This document shows positions 55,358 to 63,927 of a stretch of 64,000 nt of DNA, piece by piece (position 1 is the first letter of the stretch; the number at the start of each line of letters is the position of its first letter). This DNA is from an uncultured Prevotella sp. GTDB lineage: Bacteria > Bacteroidota > Bacteroidia > Bacteroidales > Bacteroidaceae. Location: assembly GCA_900540885.1 (NCBI GenBank), contig UQHJ01000003.1:43001-107000 (forward strand). Reading direction: 5' to 3'. The notes under the pieces are model-generated. The model had not been told where the DNA came from, ran no database searches, and saw only the letters and a program-made list of their open reading frames with translations. A program made the position numbers and the translations under genes.

Positions 55358-55915
55358 TTACTTACCTTTTTTAGCAGTTAGCTTTGTGTTGAGAATTTTG
55401 TAGCGCGGTTGTTGCTTCTTGCGAAGTTCAGCCATGTGTTGCTGACGCACGCTTTCGCCACGTGTCTTCCATTCCTCCATGGTGTAGAAGCGACCGGTGG
55501 CGGGGTCGAGATATTTAACTTCGGGAATGTAGGGTGCGGCTTTTGTATCCTGTCCGCCGACATTGCCAATGGGCTCAAGTTTGACAGCTGCGATGCCTTG
55601 GTTGACCATTCCCAATTCGCGAGCGGCAGCCATTGAGAGGTCTACCACGCGACCAGCAGCGTAGGGGCCACGGTCGGTTACGCGAACGATCACTTCCTTT
55701 CCGTTTGTCTTGTTTGTTACCTTAATCAAGGTGCCAAAGGGAAGGGTGCGGTGGGCGCAAGTTAAACTGTCTTTGTGATAGCGCGAGCCATCGCTAGTGC
55801 GATGTCCGTGAGCGCGGTTGCTGTAGAAAGATGCCTTGCCGTGCTGTTGGGCATGGGCGTTAGTGGTGAATGCGAATGTTACGAGTGATGCTAATAATAC
55901 TTGTTTAATAGTCAT
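55358..55915 (-). CDS. rlpA: RlpA-family septal-ring lytic transglycosylase-like protein
   Basis: 185 residues: signal peptide MTIKQVLLASLVTFAFTTNAHAQ, then a double-psi beta-barrel (HGKASFYSNRAHGHRTSDGSR, LPFGTLIKVTNKTNGKEVIV, RVTDRGPYAAGRVVDLSMAAARELGM). The conserved RVTDRGP segment of RlpA is present. RlpA proteins act on denuded peptidoglycan in the periplasm. There is no SPOR domain; the basic C-terminal tail (KKQQPRYKILNTKLTAKKGK) is unusual. It has a long upstream leader (about 270 nt). Confidence 0.88.
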   Translation of the reverse strand: MTIKQVLLASLVTFAFTTNAHAQQHGKASFYSNRAHGHRTSDGSRYHKDSLTCAHRTLPFGTLIKVTNKTNGKEVIVRVTDRGPYAAGRVVDLSMAAARELGMVNQGIAAVKLEPIGNVGGQDTKAAPYIPEVKYLDPATGRFYTMEEWKTRGESVRQQHMAELRKKQQPRYKILNTKLTAKKGK

Positions 55916-56185
55916 TTGTTTTGTTTTGCCACGAGGATTGCCGACGATGCTTGTGCTGTGGCAGCTTAGCCATACTGCCTGTGCCGCACCATGGTTTGAA
56001 CGGGAGGGGTGAACTTATAACAAGTCGAAAAGAACAGGAGGTAAAGAGTTTCATTATGCAATCACTATCGGCCTCAAATCTGCCTCAACTTGTCTAACTT
56101 CACGCGCCGTAAATTCGGCAAATGCACGAGGGACAATTTGTGTCTAAAATAGACCTTATAAGTGTCCGCCCCGTGAGGTTTACGG
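55916..56185 (-). other. long structured leader or small RNA upstream of rlpA
   Basis: From the TATATTTG box at 56189-56196 to the rlpA ATG there are about 270 nt without a gene. The minus strand can pair GCCGTAAA near the start with TTTACGGC about 80 nt later, and has an AGGTCTATTTTAGACAC mini-hairpin. Either a regulatory 5' leader or a separate sRNA; identity unknown. Confidence 0.35.
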
Positions 56186-56188
56186 CTG

Positions 56189-56196
56189 CAAATATA
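56189..56196 (-). promoter_or_regulatory. promoter -7 box of the rlpA leader
   Basis: TATATTTG on the minus strand, 274 nt before the rlpA ATG. Confidence 0.5.
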
Positions 56197-56497
56197 CGCA
56201 TTTTTCTTGGTTTGGCGAAACAATAAGTGCTGATAATCACTACTTTAACATTTTTGGTTGTTGGTTTTAAGACATTCGTTTACAAGCGTCTCTTAGATAG
56301 CGCAAGGCTTACAAACTGTGTGAGAATAGGCTTTTGGGCGTCCTGTCGCTTTGTTAAAAAGTATTGAATAGGCAAGAAAATGCAGCATGTAACGAATAGA
56401 AGTGTTAAATGCTTTTTTAACAACTCTAAAAGGCTTGTTTTGGTGTAAAAAAGCATAGTTTTCAATTGCCTTTGCTTACACTTTGCGCTTTTATTGT
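56197..56497. other. divergent spacer
   Basis: No gene supported. A minus-strand frame here (56280-56609) overlaps the promoter and start of the next gene and has no recognisable features. Confidence 0.4.
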
Positions 56498-56505
56498 TAC
56501 CTTTG
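56498..56505 (+). promoter_or_regulatory. promoter -7 box of the gliding-motility-type gene and uvrA
   Basis: TACCTTTG, 25 nt before the ATG at 56530. Confidence 0.55.
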
Positions 56506-56529
56506 TGGCCAATGAAAGCAGATAAATTC

Positions 56530-57225
56530 ATGACACGAATATACACATTACTCATTGCGCTTTGTTGTACACTTGTCGTTGCAGCGCAAGATGCGTTGCC
56601 AACGGCCAATCCAACGATGACCTACGTAGACGCTGACGGACAGGAGGTGAGCGAGAGTCAGTACGACGGTTCGGCCCCCTTCCGCGCCACCTTTAAGGCT
56701 TGTCCTGAGAATGTGGGCGACTACACGCCACTTTATGAATGGCGCTTTACGCGGAGTGGCGAAAGCACCCCTTTTTTGGTGCGCTATGATGAAGACACAG
56801 AGTATGCCTTCAATCAATCGGGCACGTTCAGTGTTGAAGTGCGCATCAGTTTTGTGCAAGGCACCGACACGATAGCATACGAAATGGACCAACCCTTCGC
56901 AGTGACCATCAGCGAGTCCAAACTTGAAGTTCCCAATGCTTTCACGCCCAATGGCGACGGTGTGAACGACGTGTTTAAGGTGAAGGACGGCTATCAGAGC
57001 ATTGTATCGTTTAAGGCGATGGTCTTCGACCGCTGGGGCAAGAAACTCTATGAATGGACTGACCTATCGGGAGGTTGGGACGGCCGAAGCAACGGACACG
57101 ATGTGCCCGACGGCGCTTACTACCTCAACATTCAGGCGCGAGGCGCTGACGGACGAAAGTATAACATAAAAAAGGTAATCAACCTATTGCGTGGCTATAA
57201 CGAAAACGGCACGTCAACAAACTAA
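56530..57225 (+). CDS. exported protein with gliding-motility-type (type B) C-terminal sorting domain
   Basis: 231 residues from ATG 56530 (signal peptide MTRIYTLLIALCCTLVVAAQ). The middle is a PKD-like domain (APFRATFKACPENVGDYTPLYEWRFTRSG, QSGTFSVEVRISFVQGTD). The last ~85 residues are the CHU_C/type B type IX secretion domain: VPNAFTPNGDGVNDVFKV, FKAMVFDRWGKKLYEW, GGWDGRSNGHDVPDGAYYLNI. It may be secreted and surface-attached. Upstream in-frame ATG 56512 is possible but too close to the promoter box (56498-56505). Followed after 6 nt by uvrA. Confidence 0.82.
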   Translation: MTRIYTLLIALCCTLVVAAQDALPTANPTMTYVDADGQEVSESQYDGSAPFRATFKACPENVGDYTPLYEWRFTRSGESTPFLVRYDEDTEYAFNQSGTFSVEVRISFVQGTDTIAYEMDQPFAVTISESKLEVPNAFTPNGDGVNDVFKVKDGYQSIVSFKAMVFDRWGKKLYEWTDLSGGWDGRSNGHDVPDGAYYLNIQARGADGRKYNIKKVINLLRGYNENGTSTN

Positions 57226-57231
57226 AGGTCA

Positions 57232-60048
57232 ATGTCAGAACAAAAGATTGAAATATTAGGAGCACGCGTTCATAATCTTAAGAACGTCGACGTAACCCTG
57301 CCCCGTTACAGCCTCTGCGTTGTAACGGGGCTCAGCGGTTCGGGCAAAAGTTCGTTGGCCTTCGACACGCTTTATGCCGAAGGGCAACGTCGTTATATCG
57401 AAACCTTCTCGGCTTATGCTCGCAACTTTTTAGATAACTTGGAGCGCCCCGATGTTGATAAAATTACAGGCCTTAGTCCCGTAATCAGCATTGAACAGAA
57501 GACTACGAATAAAAATCCTCGTTCGACGGTAGGCACCGTGACCGAGATATACGATTTCCTACGTCTACTCTACGCGCGTGCTGGCGAAGCTTACTCCTAT
57601 GTGTCGGGCGAACCGATGGTGAAATATACCGAAGAGAAGATTGTCAACATGATACTTGACGATTATGAAGGCCATAAAGTCTACCTCCTTGCTCCCCTCA
57701 TTCGCAATCGTAAGGGACATTATAAGGAACTCTTCGAAAGTACCCGTCGCAAAGGATTCTTGACTGTACGCGTTGACGGTGAATTGCGTGAGATTACTTC
57801 GGGCATGAAGCTCGACCGATATAAGAACCACGACATTGAAGTAGTGGTTGATAAGTTAGCCGTACAAGCCAAAGACGGCGAACGATTGACCAAAAGTGTG
57901 GCCGAAACGTTGCGTCAAGGCCATGGTATGATGATGATGCTCGATGCTGCCGACCACCAAGTGCGTTTTTATTCTAAGCAGTTGATGGACCCCGTATCAG
58001 GCATTGCGTATCGCGACCCCGCTCCTCACAACTTCTCGTTCAATTCTACGCAAGGAGCTTGCTCCAAGTGCAAGGGGTTAGGCTTTGTAAGCGTAATGGA
58101 TCGCGACAAGGTAGTGCCCGACCCCAAGCTCTCTATCAAAGAAGGAGGACTTGCCCCTTTAGGTAAATATCGCAACGCTTTGATATTCTGGGAAATACAG
58201 ACCGTCTTAGCCGATTACGACTGCGATCTCAAAACACCCATCTGCGACATTCCTGAAGAGGCTATGGACGAAGTGTTTAACGGTCGTGCCGATCGTCTAC
58301 GCATTCCCGCCTCGACGGCTCATACTACTGACGACTATTATGTAGAGTTTGACGGCCTTGTAAAGTACATTCAGCAAATGGCCGACTCTGAGATGAGTGC
58401 CGCCTCGCAGCGTTGGGCAGAACAGTTCTCAAAGACGGCCCTCTGCCCAGCGTGTCACGGAGCACGACTCAACAAGGAGGCCTTGGCCTATCGCTTTGCA
58501 GGTAAGACCATTGCCGAACTGAGTAATATGGACATTGCCGAACTCTATGACTTCTTGCAACACGTTGAGGCTGAACTCAGCACCAAACAACGCGCTATCG
58601 CCCACGAGATATTAAAGGAATTGCTCTCACGCCTAAAGTTCTTGCTTGATGTAGGACTAGACTACCTCTCGTTGGCTCGTTCGTCAATGACGCTATCAGG
58701 TGGCGAAAGTCAGCGCATACGTTTAGCCACACAGATTGGTTCGCAGTTGGTCAACGTTCTTTATATATTAGACGAACCGAGCATCGGACTTCATCAGCGC
58801 GACAACGTGCGCTTGATTAATTCACTTAAAGAATTGCGTGATTTGGGCAACACGGTCGTAGTCGTAGAGCATGACAAAGACATGATGTTGGCTGCCGACT
58901 ACATCGTCGACATGGGGCCCAAGGCAGGCCGTTTGGGCGGTGAGGTCGTATTTGAAGGTACGCCCCAACAGATGCTCCAAACACAAACGCTCACCTCACA
59001 ATACTTAAATGGCAAGCGCGAAATCAGCGTTCCTACAGTGCGACGCACAGGTAATGGAAAGACGTTGCGCCTCATTGGTGCGCGAGGTAACAATCTTAAA
59101 GGTGTGACGGTCGACATTCCGCTTGGCACACTTATCTGCGTAACGGGCGTTTCGGGCAGTGGCAAGAGTACCCTTATTAACGATACGCTGTTGCCCATTC
59201 TTTCACAACACTTCTATCGCTCTCTACGCGAGCCTTTAGCTTACGATAGCATCGAGGGCATTGACTTGATAGATAAGGTAGTGGCCGTCGACCAAAGTCC
59301 GTTAGGCCGCACCCCACGCTCCAATCCCGCCACCTACACGGGCGTGTTTGCTGACATTCGTTCGCTCTATGTCAACCTTCCTGAAGCTAAGATACGTGGT
59401 TACAAGCCTGGCCGCTTTAGTTTCAACGTACGAGGGGGCCGCTGTGAAGTGTGCAAGGGCAATGGTTATAAGACCATTGAAATGAACTTCTTGCCTGACG
59501 TCTACGTGCCTTGCGAGGCTTGTCATGGCAAACGTTACAATCACGAAACGCTTGAAGTGCGCTTTAAGGGCAAAAGCATCGCCGATGTGCTTGACATGAC
59601 GATTAATCAAGCCGTAGAGTTCTTCGAAAACGTGCCCAACATCCTGCACAAGATTAAGACGCTGCAGGACGTTGGCCTTGGCTATATTAAGTTAGGCCAA
59701 AGCAGCACCACGCTTTCGGGAGGTGAAAGTCAGCGCGTCAAGTTGGCTACCGAACTCTCAAAGCGTGACACTGGACAGACGCTTTACATACTTGACGAGC
59801 CGACTACAGGACTTCACTTTGAGGACATTCGCGTACTAATGGACGTACTGCAAAAGTTAGTAGAACGTGGCAATACGGTTGTCGTAATAGAACACAACCT
59901 CGATGTGATCAAAGTGGCCGACTACCTTATCGAAATGGGTCCCGAAGGCGGTCGAGGTGGTGGCCAACTCCTCTACGAAGGCACCCCCGAAGGCCTTGTC
60001 GAAAGCGGCGTAGGCTATACGGGCAAGTTCTTGAAGGACGAACTATAG
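57232..60048 (+). CDS. uvrA: excinuclease ABC subunit A
   Basis: 938 residues, matching the usual length. Two ABC ATPase halves with Walker A GLSGSGKSSLAFDTLYAEGQ and GVSGSGKSTLINDTLLP, two LSGGESQRIRLA/LSGGESQRVKLA signatures, and zinc modules (CSKCKGLGF...CPACHGARL; CEVCKGNGYKTIEMNFLPDV, then CEACHGKRY). It recognises bulky DNA lesions in nucleotide excision repair. Start 6 nt after the preceding gene, so co-transcribed with it. Confidence 0.97.
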   Translation: MSEQKIEILGARVHNLKNVDVTLPRYSLCVVTGLSGSGKSSLAFDTLYAEGQRRYIETFSAYARNFLDNLERPDVDKITGLSPVISIEQKTTNKNPRSTVGTVTEIYDFLRLLYARAGEAYSYVSGEPMVKYTEEKIVNMILDDYEGHKVYLLAPLIRNRKGHYKELFESTRRKGFLTVRVDGELREITSGMKLDRYKNHDIEVVVDKLAVQAKDGERLTKSVAETLRQGHGMMMMLDAADHQVRFYSKQLMDPVSGIAYRDPAPHNFSFNSTQGACSKCKGLGFVSVMDRDKVVPDPKLSIKEGGLAPLGKYRNALIFWEIQTVLADYDCDLKTPICDIPEEAMDEVFNGRADRLRIPASTAHTTDDYYVEFDGLVKYIQQMADSEMSAASQRWAEQFSKTALCPACHGARLNKEALAYRFAGKTIAELSNMDIAELYDFLQHVEAELSTKQRAIAHEILKELLSRLKFLLDVGLDYLSLARSSMTLSGGESQRIRLATQIGSQLVNVLYILDEPSIGLHQRDNVRLINSLKELRDLGNTVVVVEHDKDMMLAADYIVDMGPKAGRLGGEVVFEGTPQQMLQTQTLTSQYLNGKREISVPTVRRTGNGKTLRLIGARGNNLKGVTVDIPLGTLICVTGVSGSGKSTLINDTLLPILSQHFYRSLREPLAYDSIEGIDLIDKVVAVDQSPLGRTPRSNPATYTGVFADIRSLYVNLPEAKIRGYKPGRFSFNVRGGRCEVCKGNGYKTIEMNFLPDVYVPCEACHGKRYNHETLEVRFKGKSIADVLDMTINQAVEFFENVPNILHKIKTLQDVGLGYIKLGQSSTTLSGGESQRVKLATELSKRDTGQTLYILDEPTTGLHFEDIRVLMDVLQKLVERGNTVVVIEHNLDVIKVADYLIEMGPEGGRGGGQLLYEGTPEGLVESGVGYTGKFLKDEL

Positions 60049-60051
60049 TTA

Positions 60052-60190
60052 ATGTGCAAATGTGAGAATGAGCAAATGTGCAAATGGTCGCCTTTGTACG
60101 CGCAGATATTCAAACATTATTCAAACATTCTCACATCTGCACATTTGCACATTTGCACATCTGCACATTCCCCCTCACATTCTCACATTT
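60052..60190. repeat. palindromic element of 8-bp GCACATTT units
   Basis: Left arm ATGTGCAAATGTGAGAATG, GCAAATGTGCAAATG, then spacer, and right arm ACATTCTCACATCTGCACAT with TTGCACAT repeated in tandem (8-bp period) to 60190. Same layout as the 9-bp elements but different unit. It sits between uvrA and the POT transporter gene. Confidence 0.8.
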
Positions 60191-60226
60191 AAAAAAATTA
60201 TTCACTCTTAATAAATTCAATTTTCT

Positions 60227-61735
60227 ATGTTCGAAGGACAACCGAAAGGCTTGTATGCCCTTGCCCTTGCCAACACAGGCGAGCGCTTTGGTTATTACAC
60301 CATGTTGGCCGTATTCGTACTCTTCCTCAAAGCCAACTTTGGTTGGGAGGCAGGTACAGCAGGCGCCGTATATGCTTGCTTCTTGGCCTTAGTTTATTTA
60401 TTGCCCTTGTTTGGCGGTATGATAGCCGACAAGATTGGTTACAGTAAGTGTGTAACTACGGGTATCATCGTAATGTTCTTGGGCTATGCTCTGCTCTCTA
60501 TTCCAGCAGGAGCTGGCACAATCGCTGCAGCCCTTATGTTTGGTGCACTCATTATGATTAGCGTCGGCACCAGTTTGTTTAAGGGTAATCTCCAAGTAAT
60601 GGTGGGCGACCTTTACAATTCGCCCGAGATGCAAGGTAAGCGCGACTCAGCCTTCTCCATCTTCTACATGGCCATTAACATTGGTGCCCTCTTTGCGCCC
60701 ACTGCAGCCGTTAAGATTATGGAGTATGCACAGCACAGTTTAGGCGTAAGTGCTGCCGACTCTTACCACTATGCCTTTGGTGTAGCTTGCGTATCATTGA
60801 TTGTGTCAATCGCCATTTATTATGGTTTCCAAGGCACATTCAAGCAAGTAATCGTTGCGCCCACTCGAAAGGACGCTGTCAAGACCACCGATGCTGCCGC
60901 CGCTGAACCCGAACTCAGCAAGAGCGAAACGAAGGACCGCATTGTAGCCCTCTGTCTCGTGTTTGCCGTTGTTATCTTCTTCTGGATGGCTTTCCACCAG
61001 AATGGTTTGACGCTTACTTACTTCGCCGATGAATACACCCAGAAGCACGCTGTGGGTGTTGAAAGCATGCTGTTCGACGTTACCAACCTCTTGCTTTGCA
61101 TTGTAATCATCTACGGTCTCTTCTCACTCTTCCAAAGCAAGACGGGTAAGGGTAAGATGATTTCAGCCCTTGTTATATTAGCTTGCTTGTGCGGTTTAGG
61201 TTATAAGTACGTCACACTCGATCCCAATGGTATTGGCATCGAAGCGCCTATCTTCCAACAGTTCAACCCCTGCTTCGTAGTAGGTCTTACCCCCATTAGT
61301 ATGGCTATCTTCGCATGGTTGGCCAAGAAAGGTAAAGAACCTTCAGCACCTCGCAAGATTGGTTATGGTATGTTGGTGGCTGGTATCGGTTACGTAATCA
61401 TGATATTGGCTTCAATCGGTGTAACTTCAGCTGATCAAAACACCGTTTCGCCCAACTGGCTCATCACTACTTATCTTGTCCTCACGTTTGGTGAATTGTT
61501 GCTCTCTCCGATGGGTATCTCATTCGTGTCAAAGGTAGCACCTCCCAAACTCAAGGGTACGATGATGGGTGGTTGGTTTGTAGCCACTGCCGCTGGTAAT
61601 ATGTTGGTATCTATCCCCGGCTTCCTCTGGGGCAAAGTGCCTTTGGTAGTTGTATGGGGCGTATTAGTTGCCCTTTGTCTAATCTCATTCATCTTCATCT
61701 TCAGCGTGATGAAGAAGTTAGAAAAGGTTTGCTAA
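60227..61735 (+). CDS. POT/PTR-family proton-dependent oligopeptide transporter
   Basis: 502 residues, about 12-14 TM helices (inner membrane MFS). The signature region is GLYALALANTGERFGYYTML, with VYLLPLFGGMIADKIGY and FSIFYMAINIGALFAP (PTR2 motif). The E-x-x-E-R motif of POT carriers is N-T-G-E-R here, so the first glutamate of the proton-coupling site is missing. Peptide import is likely from the family; substrate unknown. A terminator follows. Confidence 0.9.
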   Translation: MFEGQPKGLYALALANTGERFGYYTMLAVFVLFLKANFGWEAGTAGAVYACFLALVYLLPLFGGMIADKIGYSKCVTTGIIVMFLGYALLSIPAGAGTIAAALMFGALIMISVGTSLFKGNLQVMVGDLYNSPEMQGKRDSAFSIFYMAINIGALFAPTAAVKIMEYAQHSLGVSAADSYHYAFGVACVSLIVSIAIYYGFQGTFKQVIVAPTRKDAVKTTDAAAAEPELSKSETKDRIVALCLVFAVVIFFWMAFHQNGLTLTYFADEYTQKHAVGVESMLFDVTNLLLCIVIIYGLFSLFQSKTGKGKMISALVILACLCGLGYKYVTLDPNGIGIEAPIFQQFNPCFVVGLTPISMAIFAWLAKKGKEPSAPRKIGYGMLVAGIGYVIMILASIGVTSADQNTVSPNWLITTYLVLTFGELLLSPMGISFVSKVAPPKLKGTMMGGWFVATAAGNMLVSIPGFLWGKVPLVVVWGVLVALCLISFIFIFSVMKKLEKVC

Positions 61736-61750
61736 TTCTATATAAACACA

Positions 61751-61798
61751 TAATTACGGCCTCAGTCCTCTTTTAGGGCTGAGGCCGTAATTACTTTT
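61751..61798 (+). terminator. intrinsic terminator after the POT gene
   Basis: TAATTACGGCCTCAG...CTGAGGCCGTAATTA with a CCTCTTTTAGGG inner hairpin and CTTTT tail. Confidence 0.85.
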
Positions 61799-61868
61799 AC
61801 AATTTGTCGAAGAGGAAATAAATATTAATGTCTCTTTGTGAAATTCAAGTTACAACTTCCTTGAAAAT

Positions 61869-61899
61869 TTTGTAATGCGCAGAGTTTGCATTACTTTTG
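61869..61899 (+). promoter_or_regulatory. promoter of the EEP-family gene
   Basis: TTTG (61869-61872), 19 nt, then TACTTTTG (61892-61899): the best match in the window to the Bacteroidetes -33/-7 pattern. Confidence 0.65.
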
Positions 61900-61922
61900 C
61901 ACGTATAATAAATAGACTCAGT

Positions 61923-63059
61923 ATGCGTAAACTACTCTTTACCTTCGCGCTCTTTGTTTTAGCGCTCACAACGCTCACCTCATTCACAACACGAGGCACA
62001 GCAGTTGACCAAAAGCGTTATGCCCTTTATGGCGTAGCCTTTTATAATCTCGAAAACCTCTTCGATACCTTACACGATGCGGGTAAAAATGACTACGAAT
62101 TCTTGCCTAATGGTACGATGAAGTGGGGCAAGATGAAGTATGAGGCAAAGTTACATAATATGAGCCGCGTACTCAGTGAACTCTGCACCGAGAAGCTGCG
62201 TAGCACGGGAGCGGCCGTTATCGGTGTGTCAGAGATTGAAAACTCTAACGTGCTCGATGATCTCTTGAAGCAACCTTCACTCGCAGGACGTGGTTATAAG
62301 TACGTCAACGTTTCCAGCTACGACCGTCGTGGTATAGAGTGTGCCTTCTTCTATAATCCCAAACTCTTCGATATGGAACGCTTCTTCTGCGTACAATACA
62401 ACTATGGCCCCACCAATAAGGTAGACGACCCCATGGTAGGTTTCTATATCGACGACAAAGGCAAAGTGCAAGCCTATGACCACCTACAGGGTGACACTAC
62501 CTACATCACTCGTGGATTCCTCGTTATGGAAGGAAAGTTGGCAGGTGAAAAGATGTTCTTCATCGTCAATCACTGGCCCTCACGTGCAGCAGGCGACGAG
62601 GTGCGTCAGCGTGCTGGTTGGCAAGTACGTCAGTTGAAGAATGCATTGCAAAAGAGCGAACCTGGTGCCAAAGTTATCATCATGGGTGATATGAACGACG
62701 ACCCAGGCAACAAGAGTATGACGACTCAGTTGGGCTGTAAGAGCGAAACGAAGGATGTGAAGGAGGGTGATATGTACAACCCCTGGTATAACACCCTTTA
62801 TAAGGTAGGACAAGGCACGTTGATGTACAATGGCAAGTGGAACCTCTTCGATCAAATTGTAGTGAGTGGCAACCTAATTGGCACAGATCGTAGCACCTTA
62901 AAGTATTATCAACACGCCATCTTTATGCCTCCCTACCTCTTCCAACAAGAGGGCAAGTATAAAGGCAACCCCTTGCGCACGCATGCAGGTGGTGTATGGC
63001 TCAATGGCTATTCTGACCACCTTCCCACCCAAATCTATTTGGTAAAGGAAGTAAAGTAA
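61923..63059 (+). CDS. exported endonuclease/exonuclease/phosphatase-family protein
   Basis: 378 residues from ATG 61923. Signal-like N-terminus (MRKLLFTFALFVLALTTLTSF). DNase I-like fold: FYNLENLFD (Asn-Glu), GVSEIEN (metal-binding Glu), HWPSR, IIMGDMNDDPGN (Asp/Asn) and YSDHLPT (Ser-Asp-His). The catalytic set is complete. Acts on nucleic acid or phosphoesters outside the cytoplasm; exact substrate unknown. The start was set by the promoter at 61869-61899, which excludes an ATG at 61875. Confidence 0.87.
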   Translation: MRKLLFTFALFVLALTTLTSFTTRGTAVDQKRYALYGVAFYNLENLFDTLHDAGKNDYEFLPNGTMKWGKMKYEAKLHNMSRVLSELCTEKLRSTGAAVIGVSEIENSNVLDDLLKQPSLAGRGYKYVNVSSYDRRGIECAFFYNPKLFDMERFFCVQYNYGPTNKVDDPMVGFYIDDKGKVQAYDHLQGDTTYITRGFLVMEGKLAGEKMFFIVNHWPSRAAGDEVRQRAGWQVRQLKNALQKSEPGAKVIIMGDMNDDPGNKSMTTQLGCKSETKDVKEGDMYNPWYNTLYKVGQGTLMYNGKWNLFDQIVVSGNLIGTDRSTLKYYQHAIFMPPYLFQQEGKYKGNPLRTHAGGVWLNGYSDHLPTQIYLVKEVK

Positions 63060-63077
63060 CCCTAAACGTTCGATTAT

Positions 63078-63108
63078 AGGGGCGAGTCTCATAGACTCGC
63101 CCCTTTTT
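63078..63108. terminator. intrinsic terminator after the EEP-family gene
   Basis: AGGGGCGAGTC/GACTCGCCCCT followed by TTTTGTT; the rest of the 243-bp spacer holds the next promoter. Confidence 0.85.
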
Positions 63109-63261
63109 GTTGGGAAAATGTGCAAAGAATACATTCGCTTTCGCGCACCTTTTCTCGCCATGGTAAAATGAAAGCAAGCTTTCTTTTGCTCATTTGGCTT
63201 AACGAAAAGGTTTTCTTAAAATTGCACATCGAAAAACGTGTGCAGAACAATAGAAAAGCCT

Positions 63262-63269
63262 TATATTTG
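63262..63269 (+). promoter_or_regulatory. promoter -7 box of the deacetylase gene
   Basis: TATATTTG, 34 nt before the ATG at 63303. Confidence 0.5.
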
Positions 63270-63302
63270 CAACGTGAAGAATAATCCTCTCTTTATCCTA
63301 TT

Positions 63303-63914
63303 ATGATTATAGAACAACCCGCTTGTTTCTTGCGCTGGCTCTATCCGCGAGCCCTATGGCGCATGAATCCCAACGAGCATGCTGTATATTTAACGTTTGA
63401 CGATGGACCGATACCCGAGGTGACACCTTGGGTGCTTGACGTACTCGACCATTATGGCATTAAGGCCACATTCTTTATGGTAGGCGATAACATACGCAAA
63501 CACCCCGAAGTCTTTGAAATGGTGAAGAGTAGGGGACATCGTTTGGGCAATCATACCTATAATCATATAGGCGGTTTGCGCCATGGCATACGTTCTTATA
63601 TGCGCAATGTCGAAAAGGCCAATGAATATTTACAGACCGACCTATTCCGTCCGCCTCATGGCTGGCTGAAGTGGGAACAGTATATACGTGTGATGATGAA
63701 GTACCGTGTGGTGATGTGGGACCTCGTCACGCGTGATTATTCCATGCGTTTGAACGGTCGTGATGTGCTGCGCAATGTGAGGCATTATGCGCGCAATGGC
63801 AGTATTATAACCTTCCATGATTCCTTGCGTAGCCAAGACAAACTGCTTTATGCCTTGCCGCGTTCTATTGAATGGTTGCAGAAGCAAGGCTATGAATTTA
63901 AGGTATTGCCGTAA
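63303..63914 (+). CDS. NodB-type polysaccharide deacetylase
   Basis: 203 residues, with motif 1 YLTFDDGP, motif 2 HRLGNHTYNH (metal His-x3-His), motif 3 FRPPHGW and motif 5 ITFHDS. The family removes N- or O-acetyl groups from peptidoglycan or other polysaccharides. No classical signal peptide; the N-terminus (MIIEQPACFLRWLYPRALWRM) may be a membrane-associated helix. Complete catalytic set. Just downstream begins the second copy of the GC-rich palindrome. Confidence 0.9.
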   Translation: MIIEQPACFLRWLYPRALWRMNPNEHAVYLTFDDGPIPEVTPWVLDVLDHYGIKATFFMVGDNIRKHPEVFEMVKSRGHRLGNHTYNHIGGLRHGIRSYMRNVEKANEYLQTDLFRPPHGWLKWEQYIRVMMKYRVVMWDLVTRDYSMRLNGRDVLRNVRHYARNGSIITFHDSLRSQDKLLYALPRSIEWLQKQGYEFKVLP

Positions 63915-63927
63915 AAATTGCGGTTTA

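Noticed and set aside
56280..56609. 109-residue minus-strand frame
   Set aside because: It overlaps the promoter and signal peptide of the divergent gene and has no recognisable features.
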